From the NCBI GenBank assembly GCA_022496805.1, contig CM040103.1:7830001-7894000 (forward strand): a DNA stretch of 64,000 nt, in the 5' to 3' direction. The notes below the pieces were generated by a model. That model ran no database searches and was not told where the DNA came from. It saw only the letters and a list, made by a program, of their open reading frames with translations. A program made the position numbers and the translations under genes. How positions within the stretch are numbered: position 1 is the first letter of the stretch; each line of letters opens with the position of its first letter. This stretch comes from Pohlia nutans (Eukaryota > Streptophyta > Bryopsida > Bryales > Mniaceae). Shown here piece by piece: positions 11,960 through 23,543 of this stretch.

Positions 11960-12330
11960 ATAGCATATAGGACATCAAACTACAACTTGGAGGTAGAAGT
12001 TGGACAGTGGCATAACAAACTAAAAGAACCAACGCTATGTCAAATGTGCACAACTGGTGAGGTTGAAACCAAATTCCATTTCATCTTTCATTGCCTCTAT
12101 TATGATATTAGAGCAAAAGCACAACTGGCCCTTTGTTTAGTGGGCAATAGGTCATTGGCATTACAAACACACTTTATTCACGCCGGCCTTGCAAGAGGTC
12201 CGGAGTTTCTATCTATCTATCTTAGAGCAAAACATCTTGATCTTTTGACAGCTAACACAATGAAAAACTTCAAAAATTTCTTCACATTTAATTATTTCAA
12301 ATCAATTAGTAAATTTTAAAGCATGCCACT
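11960..12330 (+). pseudogene. Relic of an unrelated LINE/RT C-terminus (zinc-knuckle region)
   Basis: An open frame from about 11960 reads T-S-N-Y-N-L-E-V-E-V-G-Q-W, then L-C-Q-M-C-x10-F-H-F-I-F-H-C-x-Y-Y-D-I. This C-x2-C..H..C pattern with 'HF.FHC..Y' is the usual C-terminal signature of several non-LTR retrotransposon families. The frame resumes after the inserted LINE tail at 12222 (H-L-D-L-L-T-A..). It is a different family from the LINE at 47660 and is a fragment only. Confidence 0.5.
12119..12221 (+). mobile_element. 5'-truncated LINE 3' tail with 11-bp target duplication
   Basis: Flanked by TTAGAGCAAAA at 12108-12118 and 12222-12232. The body matches the LINE 3' end ('ggtcattggcattac', 'actttattcacgccggcctt') with more divergence than the other copies, and ends in (TATC)n. 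It is nested inside the LINE C-terminal relic at 11960-12330. Confidence 0.88.
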
Positions 12331-12561
12331 GGACACCGATCACAATGTGCTCATTTCCACGTCTGCTCATCTTTTGGGTCATACAGTAGGTCTCTAAGTG
12401 GATGTTAACACTTCATTTCATTTCAATAACATTTTAAAAATAACTTTTATTTTACTATGAGAATGCAAAGTAAACAATTTTCCATTTCTTGGCACAAATG
12501 AAACCTAAAATATGAAAGATAGAAATGGACTCTAAACCCGTGTAAAGAAACAGCCCTCAAC

Positions 12562-12622
12562 CATTCATCCAAACACCATCCACATTCATCCAAACACCAT
12601 CCACATTCATCCATAAAACATC
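12562..12622. repeat. 21-bp tandem repeat upstream of EXO1
   Basis: Three tandem copies of 'cattcatccaaacaccatcca', the last partly degenerate, about 1.1 kb upstream of the EXO1 start codon. Confidence 0.8.
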
Positions 12623-12671
12623 CACAATCCATCCAAGCTCAAACAAGGAAATAGTACCCTACGGTTCAGTC

Positions 12672-12680
12672 CTTCCCGCC
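12672..12680 (-). promoter_or_regulatory. Candidate E2F-binding site upstream of EXO1
   Basis: cttcccgcc on the + strand is GGCGGGAAG on the other, close to the plant E2F consensus. A related 'cttcccgttttc' follows about 40 bases downstream. EXO1 acts in replication-linked repair, so E2F control is plausible. The transcription start is unknown and the site is 1 kb from the ATG. A 5' UTR intron is likely because an acceptor-like 'aattag' lies just before 13690. Confidence 0.3.
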
Positions 12681-13389
12681 TTTCAAGGTCTTGAATGCTG
12701 CGCTTCCCGTTTTCGAATTCTGTTTGAATCGCAATCTCCGCAATCACAAGCTTGCTTCATTTTCAAGCTCCATCGCCATTCATTTCTAGAGTGTCCTAAG
12801 CCTCTAAAATGGTGTAAAAGATCCAATGCCGAGCTCTTTTCCCGAACCAAATGGTTGCTTCTACATCATACAAGCTGAGGCATTCAATCCATCGTTTCCG
12901 CTGGTCAGTTCTGCATTTCTCTTTTCTCGTCTTGGTTTTGGGGTTGCCCAAATTTGAATTGCGGCGGTGGGACAGATCTTAGTAAGAAAGCGGTGATGTG
13001 TCATGTGCTAACTCTGTTTTTTTCTGGTGCAAGATCGGCTTTCTTTACGCTTTGCTTTCCTGGTGTTAGATAGTGAAGGTTCCGTATTATTGTTTCTCTT
13101 ATGTCCTTTTCTTCCTCGTGTTATTTGCTTCGAGCTAGTGACATTTTTCCTTCTTTTTTGGATTCATCAAGTTGCGGGACAAGGCCTATGATTGCTCAAT
13201 TGTGAACTCACCCAATGCAGCGGCCGGGAAGACTGAAATGGAGATGGTGGGTTAGAGAGCAAGGTAACCCGAGTATTGTTCCTGTTATCCGAGTCTTTAT
13301 TAGCAATTGCAAGGGGATTCAGTTTGTCTGATTTGGATGTTGCAAGTAAAATTTATAAGGGTTGAAAGTTCGATTGTTATATGACCTAA

Positions 13390-13617
13390 AACCAACATGG
13401 GTTCTGATGTTAACATGGTTCTAAAATGATAAATTTAATCAATCATATAGTGAAAAATGTAATTCAAATGGGACCAAATTTTATATCACCAGAATCAGCG
13501 AAGAACATTGCATGTGTTGGTCAAATTTGAACAAAAGGATGTCCACATAAGACTCACTCAAAACTCTTAAAAAGATCATCTGGCCCAATTTGGGCTTCTT
13601 GGTCCTTTAGGGGTTAA
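13390..13617. mobile_element. TTAA-type MITE, left end degraded
   Basis: The right end 'ggtcctttaggggTTAA' (TTAA 13614-13617) and interior match the 'aaggacca' family. It lies just 5' of the EXO1 coding start, probably inside the 5' leader intron. A further internally deleted relic of the same family in reverse orientation ends at about 14101 in EXO1 intron 1. Confidence 0.65.
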
Positions 13618-13702
13618 GCTTCTGTGAAAATACCTCATCGTGCATGACTCTTTTATAGTTTGCAGTTTTAGGTATGTTACATAATTAGGTTGGAGAGAAG
13701 CG

Positions 13703-16700
13703 ATGGGGATTCAGGGGCTGCTGCCCACTTTGAAGTCTATCATGAAGCCAAGACACATACGGGATTATGCTGGGAAGCGTGCGGCCATAGACACCTATTC
13801 TTGGCTTCACAAGGCCGTATTCAGCTGCAGTAAGGACATATGTCAAGGGCGTCCTAATGACAAGTAAGTACTGAGACATCCAATGAAATAATCTCACTCT
13901 TGACAAGAAGTTTGAAGCCCTAAAGGATACTTTTTTTTAAGCAGTTTTGAGCTGGTCGTATAGGGACTTTCTTTTGTCTAATTCTGTGTAGTTTTTGATC
14001 ACCACATGCAATGTGCTTCACTGATTCAGGTGATTAACAAATGTCCCATCTGAATTATACTTTTCATTATCAACCTATGAATCCTTGGTTCTTTAGGGGT
14101 TAAGAGTGGATATTTATTTGTTAGGTTAGCGCATCTCATTATATTGCGATGATGTGGAAAAGCTAATGTCATTGATCAAATTGTGTGATGTTGTAAGGTA
14201 CATAGAGTACTGCATGCATCGAGTCAATATGTTGCGGCACTTTGGTGTGCAGCCTGTTCTAGTGTTTGACGGAGGCGGTCTTCCCATGAAGTCTGACCAG
14301 GAAATCAAGCGTGCCAGGTATGTTGCATCGAATGTGAACGTACCTAGTTTAGTTCGCTGATGTTGAATTGAGGCCCCTTTTGGTTAAATTTTTGTACTGG
14401 TGTAGATCAAGGAAGGAGAATTTGGAACGTGCCATTGAGCATGAGCGGCTGGGGAATCACTCCGCCGCTAATGAATGCTACCAGAAGGCTGTGGATATAA
14501 CCCCTGAAATAGCGTTCAGGCTGATACAGGTACTCTTTGCAATCAGTGCTTGTAGTATTTCCATGTCCATGAATCGAACAGTATTAGATGATTAACCCCT
14601 GAAGGACCAAGGATTCATGGTTTTAAAATGACAAGTTTAAACGATCATATTGTGAAAATTATAATTTGAATGGGGCCAAATTTTATATCACTGGAATTAG
14701 TGAAGAATATTACATATGTTGAATAAAATTTTTAAAACTTTTAACAAAAAAGAATCTACATAAAAGCTACTCAAAATTACTGAAAAACACAGGAGCCACC
14801 TGGTGGCCTTATGGTCCTTTAGGGGTTAACCCCTAAAGGACCGGGGGTGTTTTTAGCTTAGCTCTTGTTTTCTTGACTAGCTCTTATAACAAGCTCAATT
14901 CCTCATTGGTGTGGGATAATTTTGACGATCGGCACCGTTGAAATCAAAGAAGACTTACATAGCTTTTGTATGAAAAAAAGATCGACAAAATCGCACAATT
15001 TTTGAGAAAATGCCACCGTTGAGAAGATTGATGGAACTTGTTCAGGGTATTTTGTACACATGCTGAAATCGGATTGATCAAAAGTGCTCCAAAAAATCTG
15101 AAATTTTTACTGTGAGTAGAAATCATCATTTTAAAACGTGGAAAAAAATTCAAGTGATTTGGAGGTGCGCGGAAGAAGATATGAGGGTCTGAAGTGACGC
15201 CTAAATACCCACCGTGCGAGCCACTGTGCAACTCAAAAAAATCACCAAAAATTGCTCACTTCATGAAATTTCGATCAAGAAGTATTCACGGATTCAGCTC
15301 TTAAAAAGAACTAGGGTCTCTTTGTTGCTCACTTTACAATTCACAGTTCAACAACTCGAAATTCATTACTTTCTAGTTCTAGAAGCCACGTGGTGGCCTC
15401 GTGGTCCTTTAGGGGTTAATATCAGGATGTATAGTTGTCTTTGATGCACAGATCTTGTATTTATATATATTACCAGTTCTGGTAAAAGTGCACACCAATT
15501 TTTCACTTTATTCTTTTCAATTAATTTGCATGATGGAGAGGTTAATGATGGCTAATCCACAACATAAACTTCAAGAATTGCATGATAAAAGGATTAGAGA
15601 TTGCCAACCCCAAAAAAATTATAACCAAAAATCATTAATATAATTTTGTGCCAGGTGCTAATTTTACATTGCATGTATACTTTCAATGGAAGCGGTGTTA
15701 TATAAAGGTCGAGTCAAGTGTTGAGAGAGCTGTTTGTATTTCATTTTTAAACAGGTATTGCGGCAGGAGAACGTGGAGTATGTCGTTGCCCCATATGAAG
15801 CAGATGCTCAGATGGCCTTTTTAGCCCGTAATGGACACGTGGATCTTGTCATTACAGAAGACTCTGATCTAATTGCATACGAATGTCCACAGGTCGATTT
15901 ATTTACTCGCTTGAGAATCTTATTCAATTGTGGGTTTTTAATACACGAGAGTATCTGTAACAGATCAAAAGGAGACATGCTTTTCTGACATCGACTATGT
16001 TTGTGGCAGATTTTTTTTAAGATGGATAAGTATGGGCAAGGTGTGGGGTTTCAGTTTTCTGACGTTACGGCCAACAGAGATCTCGACTTCAGCAATTTCT
16101 CGAAACGGATGATTCTTGAATTGTGCATAATGAGTGGTTGCGATTACTTGCCTTCTTTGCCAGGAATGGGAGTGAAAAAATCTCATGGCCTGATCAAACG
16201 TTTCAAGACCTATCAAAAGGTTGCTGTAACATTTTGGACCGAGCATTTTTTTCGTTTCTTTTGTTTTATATACCTATGCTCTCTTTCTGCTTGTCTCATT
16301 TTCATTTCCTGTCGCCAACGCAAGTCTGATTCCTGTTGCTACTTTTTCGCTACATTCTCCCTTGTCTCTTTATAAATTTTGATCAACATGAGTGCGGTTG
16401 CAGGTTATGAAGCACTTGAAGTTCAGTGGCGTTCTGATAGATCAGCAATATGAGCAGGGCTTTCAGAGAGCAATTTTAACATTTCAGCACCATCTTGTTT
16501 ATGATCCTGCCAAAAGGGAGATGGTTCATCTCACTGATGTTCCATGTGAACTTGATACTGACCTAGATTTTCTGGGACCATATCCTTCTTCTGATCTGAA
16601 TGGTGGTGAAAACATGTCAGTTGCTTAATGTTTTAAAGCGGTTGCTGTAATTTATATCAGTCTTGCACAGATTGCGCTCAAGTGGTGCAAATTGTGGCTT

Positions 16701-19700
16701 AAAGTTATGGTCCTGTTTAACTCCTAAAGGACCATAAGGCCACCAGGTCGCTCCTGTTTTTTTCAGTGATTTTGAGTAGGTTTTATGTAGATTTTTTTTT
16801 GTTAATTTTTAATTTATTTTTAATTCAACATATTTAATACCCTTCATTAATTCCAGTGATATAAAATTTGGTCCCATTCAAATTATAATTTTCACAATAT
16901 GATCATTTAAACTTGTCATTTTAAAACCATGAATCCTTGGTCCTTTAGGGGTTAAGTGTACATATCAACGTGTTGTGCGCTTAACTCTTCCCTACATTCC
17001 TCTCTCAGACAATTGCCAGCGCTATCGCCCAAGGGGAGGTGGACCCAACCACCTATAAATCCTTTGAGGTATAATCTCTTCTCGTTGCATTTACAAAGTC
17101 GTGGAAATTTTAATGCGAGAATCGCCAGTTCTTGATGTTAATGGTTGTAATGTTTCAGGAGATGAACAGCTCTGGAATTGCAAATGCAGATCCGAACGCA
17201 GAAGTGCTTGCAGGTTCCTTCAACATGCAAGTGGATCTTTCTGCTCAGAAGAATGCGACTATTACCAGTATCCACGAGCTTTGTTCTAATAAGAATAAGC
17301 CTTTCATAGATCGATCTGATTTGAAGGCTGCTCTTGTGGCTTTTCTTATCTCTTGGGGTCTTTTGTGTATGTTCCTCGCCTGCAATAAAGAGGCATAGTC
17401 CCTTTCATTAAGTATCGGGCATGATGCAGCTTCTGAAAGTTTAGGCTCTGGTTAGTTCTGAAAGCTTGTCTCAGGTATATGTGGTTTGCTCACTGCCATC
17501 TTGTTTCTGAGTGCTCATTGGAGTTATCCTAAAAGTCAAGTGGTGTTTGAGTAAGATACCATGTGTTTTGATTTAATGTACTCTTATTTATAGTTATGAA
17601 GTTTGAAAGAGCTTGGTGGTCTCTCACTATTAGGTGCGTAAGAGCTTGGTGGTCTTCAAACTTATGGTAAACTAGTTTAGCCGTCTTTTTTGACGCCTAA
17701 ACTAGTTGTGCATGAGTTTGAAGACCACCAAGCTCTTACGCACCTAATAATGAGAGGCCACTAAGCTCTTCTACATCTTTGAACTATTTAGAGTGAACAA
17801 ATAAGAGTTTATCAAAGCAAAACACATGGTATCTTGTTCAAATACAACTTCTCTTTTAGGATAACTCAGTGTGAAACAAGATTTTTGAAATGTCTCAGGT
17901 ATATGTGGTTTGCTGACTGCCATCTTGTTTCTGAGTGCTCATTTTGAAACAAGATTTTTGAGGAACAAGATTGTTTCTGAGTGTATGAAAAAAGGCTGTA
18001 TTGCTTAACTCTCAGCAGAGGGGCCAGATAAACCTGCAAAGAAGCAGTTTAGAGTTCCAAGAGGTACACCCGACAATGGAACGTTCCATTCCTATGTACT
18101 TCAAGAAGAGACTTCATCTCAAGTCACATCTTCGCCAACTACCTCAAGTCAAGCATATCCGAGTTCGCTTAGCATTTCTTCTCTATCCTGTGACCAGTCG
18201 CCAGTATTTGAGACACCACCGAGTCAGGTTTCTCCCTTTGTGACTGAGGAACTTGACCTGGATGCTGGGTTACCAAGGACCACTGTAAGTATGTCAACCT
18301 TTGGCTGGGTCAGAATGAATCATGGGTGTAGCTAGTAGACAAAGTAGCAATTGACCCGATATTGACTTTGTCTACTATCTTATTGACTTCGTCTATCTAG
18401 CTAGTAGACAAAGTCAATATGGGGTCTAAACAGTTCTCATTATGGTTAGTGAAAATTCAACTGTGGATACTTGATCATTACTGCAACAATTCATTTTAAA
18501 TCTTGAGCATTCATAGGAAGTTTGTAATTATATCGTTAGGTTCTTCCGGGCCAATAGAGTTATCCTTAAAGTCACCTTGTGTTTGAATAAGATACCGTGA
18601 ATTTTGCTATAATGTATTGTTATTTGTTCACCTGAAATAGTTAAAAGGTATGGAAGAGCTTAGTGGTCTCTCATTATTAAGTGTGTAAGAGCTTGGTGGT
18701 CTTCAAACTAATTTAGCCGTCTTTCTTGACGGTTAAACTAGTATATAATATGTTAATATGTAAGCTTCTTTAGAAACTCTTGATTTGTAAGTACTAATTG
18801 TTTTGTGGCCTCAGAGTCTCACGCCGGAATATCCCCCATTTTATAGGAGGATCCATACATTTTCAGGTAAAACTCCTCACATTGTTGCCGCTTGATATGA
18901 TTCAGGATCATGTCTTTCCCAGCTATGTAAAATTTAGTGGTTATTTTGGGACATGATATCATGTTTGAATGATCACATCGGTTGTTTTTGTGTACAGAAG
19001 TGAAGCAAAATGACGAGAATGTATCCCCATTGGCCGTGGACCTTCAGACGATAGAAATTAAGACGAGGAAGGCATTTGTTCCTCCTTTACTGCAACAAAA
19101 CGCTGGTGCTCAACAAACCAACGCTGGGGTCGCGGTAAAAAGGAGTGGGTATTTCTCTGGACCTGCACCATCAAAATTGCATCCAACCGGTCCTGGTATC
19201 TTTTCAGAGCTCCATCGCAAGAGGAAAACAGATGAAAGCACTAGCAAAAATACTGAAGGGGTTGACCTTGCAGATCACACGGAGAGCTACAATGATGTAA
19301 TTAATTGCCCAGATGTGCATAAGGTACTTCAGAACAACCTACTCTTCTATTCATAGTTTCTCCACCAAAGAACTCTTATTCATGAGATATGGTGATTGTT
19401 CACACTCGTTTTTAAAATGTGAAAATGTGCACGTAGCTGAATCAAATATGTATTTACCTGAGATGTATATTCATGATTTCAGTTTTGATCTCTCAGAAAC
19501 AGGGGATCTTGAAGGATATAACAAACAGAGGACAATCGGATGCAATTGCTGCTGGAAAGAGTAAGTTTCAACCTGCTTCTTGTATGCTTGTCAACAAAGG
19601 CAACGACATTTCATGGTTTCTCAAATATTGTATTGATGGTAATATTCGTTTAGTTAGGACTTTTCCACCATATTGCCCACTGGATCTATGCCAGTTGTAG

Positions 19701-21332
19701 ATTTCAAAAAGTCCCAATATGATGGAAAAGTCCCAACTAAACGAATATTAGCATATTGAATCGCAATGAATGTGAGGCAGGAATATAGTGCTCACGTGCT
19801 TATTTGCTTAAGTTATCTGCAAATATACCTTGTCACTAGTAGCAGACCTGTCATTTTTCATTCCCCACTTTGTGGGAACATTGAATAGTGGCTAAGTATT
19901 ATACTTGTATTTCTGTTTTCTTGTGACCAAAACCACTCACCAGCACCAACACAACCCATGTGCTTGGTGCGGTTTCTTTCCTTTTTCATTTATAGTAAGT
20001 GAAACATTTCCTACTAGTGTGTCCTAATGACTAGTGAGCATAATTATAAATTTGCAGGGAAACATATCCCCCTTGGAGATCTGCTTGGAGAGAGGCCAAT
20101 GAAAAGCAGAAGTTTATCCTCCTTGTCTCAAGTGGGTCAGTTCGGTAGCCTTGCTCAACGATCCGTGGACGAGTTTATGTCACGCGCAGCTCCATTTCGA
20201 TGCTCACCGATTAGCTCTCGTACCAGTTGGCCACCTTCTAAGTGTGGAACTCGGGCCAGTGGTCTGAGAGCACCCTCGAAATCTACCAACAAGGTTTCCT
20301 CTTCCAGGTACACTTATTTACCCTGACGGCTGAGTGTGAAAATATATTAGAATCAAAATATTAAAATATTAATGTTTCAGTTGAATATTGGTATTTAATA
20401 TTGATATTTTCATAAATATTATTATTACAATGTTTGACTTGTTTTGCCTTCATAATTTTTAATGGTTAATTGCACTGATTCCAATATGAAATAAGCATTT
20501 TGTGAACCCTAAGGTAACTATATCTAAAAGTGACCTTTTCCTTAAATTATCCCTAGCTCAATCTTCCATAGTAAGTAGATTTTGACACCCTACTATTGAT
20601 GAGAATGTGCACAATTTGAACATCAGAGTTTAGGGTTGCTTTATGGTCAACCTATAGTCAGCACTTTGGAAATTCATACGGTGTCCAAATAATGCATTCT
20701 AAAGTGTGTTGGAATCCTCTTGAACTTGCTATTAAGACCCACCAAAAATATTTTCTGTTTTATGTGTGTAAATAGGCTCAGTTGGTAAGGTGGACGCTTT
20801 AAGGTTTAGGTACCTTAGTCTATCTTGAATCTTGTGCACTCTCAGATTAGTTGCTCTCACAAATTCACATAATTTAGAATTAATGTGAGTTAGTGTTACT
20901 AGTTTGGTGTGCAGCAATTGAAAGTAATGGTTTAGTTCTAACAAACTGTGAATCCAAGTCGTTTTACACTTTACTGCAATTACTATGAGGCGAGAGTAAC
21001 TGTTTATTTTTGGTTATAAGTTAGAAAAAAAAATGGGTTAGTCCTTCATATATTAAGAATATGTTATATGCATAAAGTTACAACAAGATATAAAACATGA
21101 TGTGAATTCCAGTGAACACCTCCTGCTTGGGCTCTGAAACTGCCCAAATTGTTGGATATGGAATTCTGTATTAACTGTTCTGATGTTAGAACTTGGTGCC
21201 TTTGATACTTTTCTTTCAACTTCTAAATGTCTAAATCTGACAACCGGTCTCCTATTGTTTTCCAGGAATGACCAACAAACTCATCCAGTTGAATTAGTTC
21301 AGACCTCAGCAGTGAAGACCGACCCTTCCTGA
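13703..21332 (+). CDS. EXO1: Exonuclease 1 (EXO1), XPG/RAD2-family 5'-3' nuclease
   Basis: Exons: 13703-13863, 14198-14317, 14406-14529, 15755-15892, 16010-16219, 16404 to about 16619, 17009-17068, 17159 to about 17360, about 18016-18284, 18815-18866, 18998-19323, 19497-19560, 20058-20307 and 21266-21332 (TGA). The N-domain starts M-G-I-Q-G-L-L-P. The metal ligands are present: A-I-D-T-Y-S-W, V-F-D-G-G-G, Y-E-A-D-A-Q, T-E-D-S-D and S-G-C-D-Y-L. The helix-hairpin turn L-P-G-M-G-V-K-K follows the last of these. The C-half is Ser/Pro-rich, as usual for the protein-interaction tail. The enzyme resects 5' ends in mismatch and double-strand-break repair in the nucleus. The ends of exons 6 and 8 and the start of exon 9 are uncertain. 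Introns 3, 6, 8, 9 and 12 carry repeats or MITEs. Confidence 0.93.
14592..14829. mobile_element. TTAA-flanked (piggyBac-like) MITE in EXO1 intron 3
   Basis: TTAA at both ends (14592-14595 and 14826-14829) with terminal inverted repeat CCCCTGAAGGACCA / TGGTCCTTTAGGGG. This is the best-preserved copy of the 'aaggacca' family (238 bp with flanks). It has no coding capacity. The ends (TTAA duplication plus CCC start) are those of piggyBac-type elements. Confidence 0.85.
14826..15419. mobile_element. TTAA-flanked (piggyBac-like) MITE, 600-bp family
   Basis: It starts at the same TTAA that closes the preceding MITE and ends with 'gtggtcctttaggggTTAA' (15416-15419). The interior ('gagcttagctcttgttttc' type) differs from the 238-bp family but matches 38102-38694 throughout. 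Non-coding. Confidence 0.85.
16717..16955. mobile_element. TTAA-flanked (piggyBac-like) MITE in EXO1 intron 6
   Basis: TTAACTCCTAAAGGACCA at the left and TGGTCCTTTAGGGGTTAA at the right. This is the 'aaggacca' family in reverse orientation relative to 14592-14829. It ends 53 bases before exon 7. Confidence 0.85.
17467..17943. repeat. 53-bp direct repeat flanking a foldback element
   Basis: The segment 17467-17519 (starting tgtctcaggtatatgtgg) is repeated at 17891-17943 with one mismatch, on either side of the foldback element 17521-17867. A shorter echo, 'gaacaagattgtttctgagtg', follows at about 17961. Confidence 0.85.
17521..17867. mobile_element. Long foldback MITE (GAGTTATCC ends) in EXO1 intron 8
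   Basis: Nearly the whole 347 bp is an inverted repeat. Arms run from GAGTTATCCTAAAAG through 'gagcttggtggtc' to 'aaactagtttagc', then back out to CTTTTAGGATAACTC. Arms are about 165 bases with a loop of about 15. Non-coding. Further copies at 25869-26226 (complete) and 18557-18745 (one arm only). Confidence 0.9.
18557..18745. mobile_element. Half copy of the GAGTTATCC foldback MITE
   Basis: It contains the left arm and the loop ('ttagccgtctttcttgacgg') of the element at 17521-17867 but lacks the right arm. It lies in EXO1 intron 9. A small separate inverted repeat (tagacaaagtcaata) lies at about 18320-18420 in the same intron. Confidence 0.8.
19640..19750. mobile_element. Foldback MITE, same family as 6831-7000
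   Basis: Arms 'aatattcgtttagttagg' and 'caactaaacgaatatt' with the shared centre 'tctatgccagttgtaga'. It lies in EXO1 intron 12. Confidence 0.7.
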
Positions 21333-22600
21333 GACCACACCATCTGTTGAGGTGACAAGACTAGAAGGAAATAATCTAAAATAATTTAGAGCATTCATCA
21401 AATTTTTATTGCCCAATTTTGCAGAATAGGGATTTCTTCTAGGCAGTTGGTTGTGTTAACCTATTGCCTAAGTTAGTAGTTTGTATTGGAAGTTGAATTA
21501 CTTCTACATCTTCATCCTGAACTTGGCAGAAAGAATTGCCACCTCTGGAAAGAGATGTCAGACCAGGTAGAATTCCAGACATTAACTTAATCCAAATGGA
21601 GTTATTCAAGAAATTTAGTGATGACAACCTCATCATTGCCTCAGAGCCTGTGTATGTTGTCCAGGTTGGGCAGTTTTCCAAAGATGCATTAAAAAATGCA
21701 GCTAAGAGGGATATTTTTGACTTAATAGAGTCTACCGAAAAGAAGTGCATTTACTTCTCTTTTTGCTCTCTTTTGCTCTACTTCTAACCTCTCTATTGAA
21801 CTATATTTGGGTTGAATAGTGTTGTGTTATTGATTGTCCCCTTGTGGGCCATAGGCTTGGAGCTTTGGTGGAAGGTGTGAAAAACATAGCGAGGAATAGA
21901 GAATAATGACATTGCCTTGTTTTAGATTGTCTCCCAACTCGTCATAGACTAGTTTTTGGTCTAAATATACTTAAATAGGAGTTCAATGCAAGTGTGCTAA
22001 AACTTTCCTCTTTGGGCTGACTTTCTAGTTAACTCTAATGTATGAATAGAAGTTGTTCATTATGAATTTTAGATCCTATGCATACGGTTAGATTTGTGAT
22101 TGCTATCACTAGTATTTTTCTATAAGACTTAAAACTTAAAATTCAAAATTATTTTGTAGTTTGATCACAAATAAGATATTGACAATCTAAGAATGAAATT
22201 TGTTGTTATAGGTTGAAATGTAATACTTTGAGTGTAGTGATTTTTGCATTCCAAATTTATTTTTGCACGAAAAACGAAGTTTGCTTATGTACATCATGCA
22301 AAATAATTTAGAGGTTGAATAAGAACCATGGCTGCATTTTTAGTACTGACAAACATTTTGAATACTGAAATTTTCTCACTTCATTTATATTATAGATGAA
22401 ATAAAGTTCTACAACCTTGTATCATCGCATACTTTTATAGCTGCACCACTAAAGGGACAATAATTCTCTAACTTGAAGCTGCATTACAAAGGGAACAAGC
22501 CTCTCGTAGCATAGCTGCTTGTTGATGATACAAAAGTCTATGAGTTGATATTCAGAGAACTCATGAACAGAGCCACTGGAGAATCACGAGACTGAAGGTA
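21333..22600. repeat. 3' flank of EXO1 with a dispersed repeat (second copy 27185-27950)
   Basis: The segment from about 21666 to 22250 recurs at 27185-27950, where it is split by the Tourist-like element. Shared strings include 'gacaatctaagaatgaaat' and 'tgtaatactttgagtgtag'. A short open frame 21536-21787 (+) overlaps the start of the repeat and encodes an acidic, charged peptide (F-K-K-F-S-D-D-N-L..). I do not recognise it. It could be a decayed transposon or gene fragment. Confidence 0.5.
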
Positions 22601-22601
22601 A

Positions 22602-22862
22602 TACCATAGCAGGGTCGCCAACCTGCAAACGAATAGTTAATATTTTTTGAAAAATAAGATTCATTGCTCAAACAATATATTTTTTAATTTTTTTTCTTGA
22701 GATTTTTTTTAAAAATAGTACAAAATGATCCAAAATAGCTTAGAAATAGCAAAGTATATCTAAAAATAAATTATTCTATTTTTATTCTTGTGTCCTCATA
22801 ATTTCCAATTTTTTTACGTTTTTATTTTTTGAATTATTTTTTGGCGAACCTGCTATGGTACT
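22602..22862. mobile_element. MITE with TACCATAGCAGG ends
   Basis: The terminal inverted repeat taccatagcagggtcgccaa / ttggcgaacctgctatggta has one mismatch over 20 bases. The 261-bp interior is AT-rich and non-coding. Superfamily not assigned; the target duplication could be TA. Confidence 0.75.
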
Positions 22863-22869
22863 ACGGTAC

Positions 22870-23543
22870 TTCCAAGAGATGTAATTAAGCAAAGTCTGGT
22901 TTTGCTTTTTATAAGCATTCAAATCATGTGTTTTTGAAGAGATTTTTAACTAATGCATGGCTTAGAATCCCACAATCACAAGGGTCTCATACGTGATTCC
23001 CTCTACTATCACTTCTCACAAATGTTCAAAATAAAACATTTGTCCAAATCATATGAGTCAAACACAATTGAAGAAACATGGTACAAACCAGAGCTGGGCG
23101 TGTATCTAATAAAAATAACTAAAAATAAACGAATCTTGATTTGGAGTTACATTACATTGTAGAACATTGTTCGGGTTGCGTTCATTTCATGCAGAAGATG
23201 CCATACACGCCCACCACTAGTACAGATTGATGCACTTCACATAGCCATGACTAAAAAAATATTTCAAAATTGATTGCAAAATTGAACGCACATTTTGATT
23301 CTCTAATCTGTTGGGTTGATCGATTCGGACGTTCCCAAGATGTTCAAATAAAGTTCCCTCAGCTCTTAATGCAAAGAAACAAGCCGCATGCTGCAAATTC
23401 TGCCCTCCATGCTTACCCACCCTTTGAAAACCGAATTGAAAAAGGATCTCCAATTATTTTCAATTATTTAAGTAATGAGGAAATGCTATTTGTATTGTGG
23501 GGTTACCTTGTCAATGCCACATACAAATGATTTCTAATTGTAA
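22870..23543. other. Intergenic, no gene recognised
   Basis: AT-rich with short open frames only (for example 22953-23162 and 23270-23530) and no recognisable motifs. Confidence 0.4.

Noticed and set aside
20768..20830. tRNA-like 'taggctcagttggtaag' in the last EXO1 intron
   Set aside because: A good A box, but no B box or cloverleaf follows within the usual distance. Treated as chance or an old SINE head.
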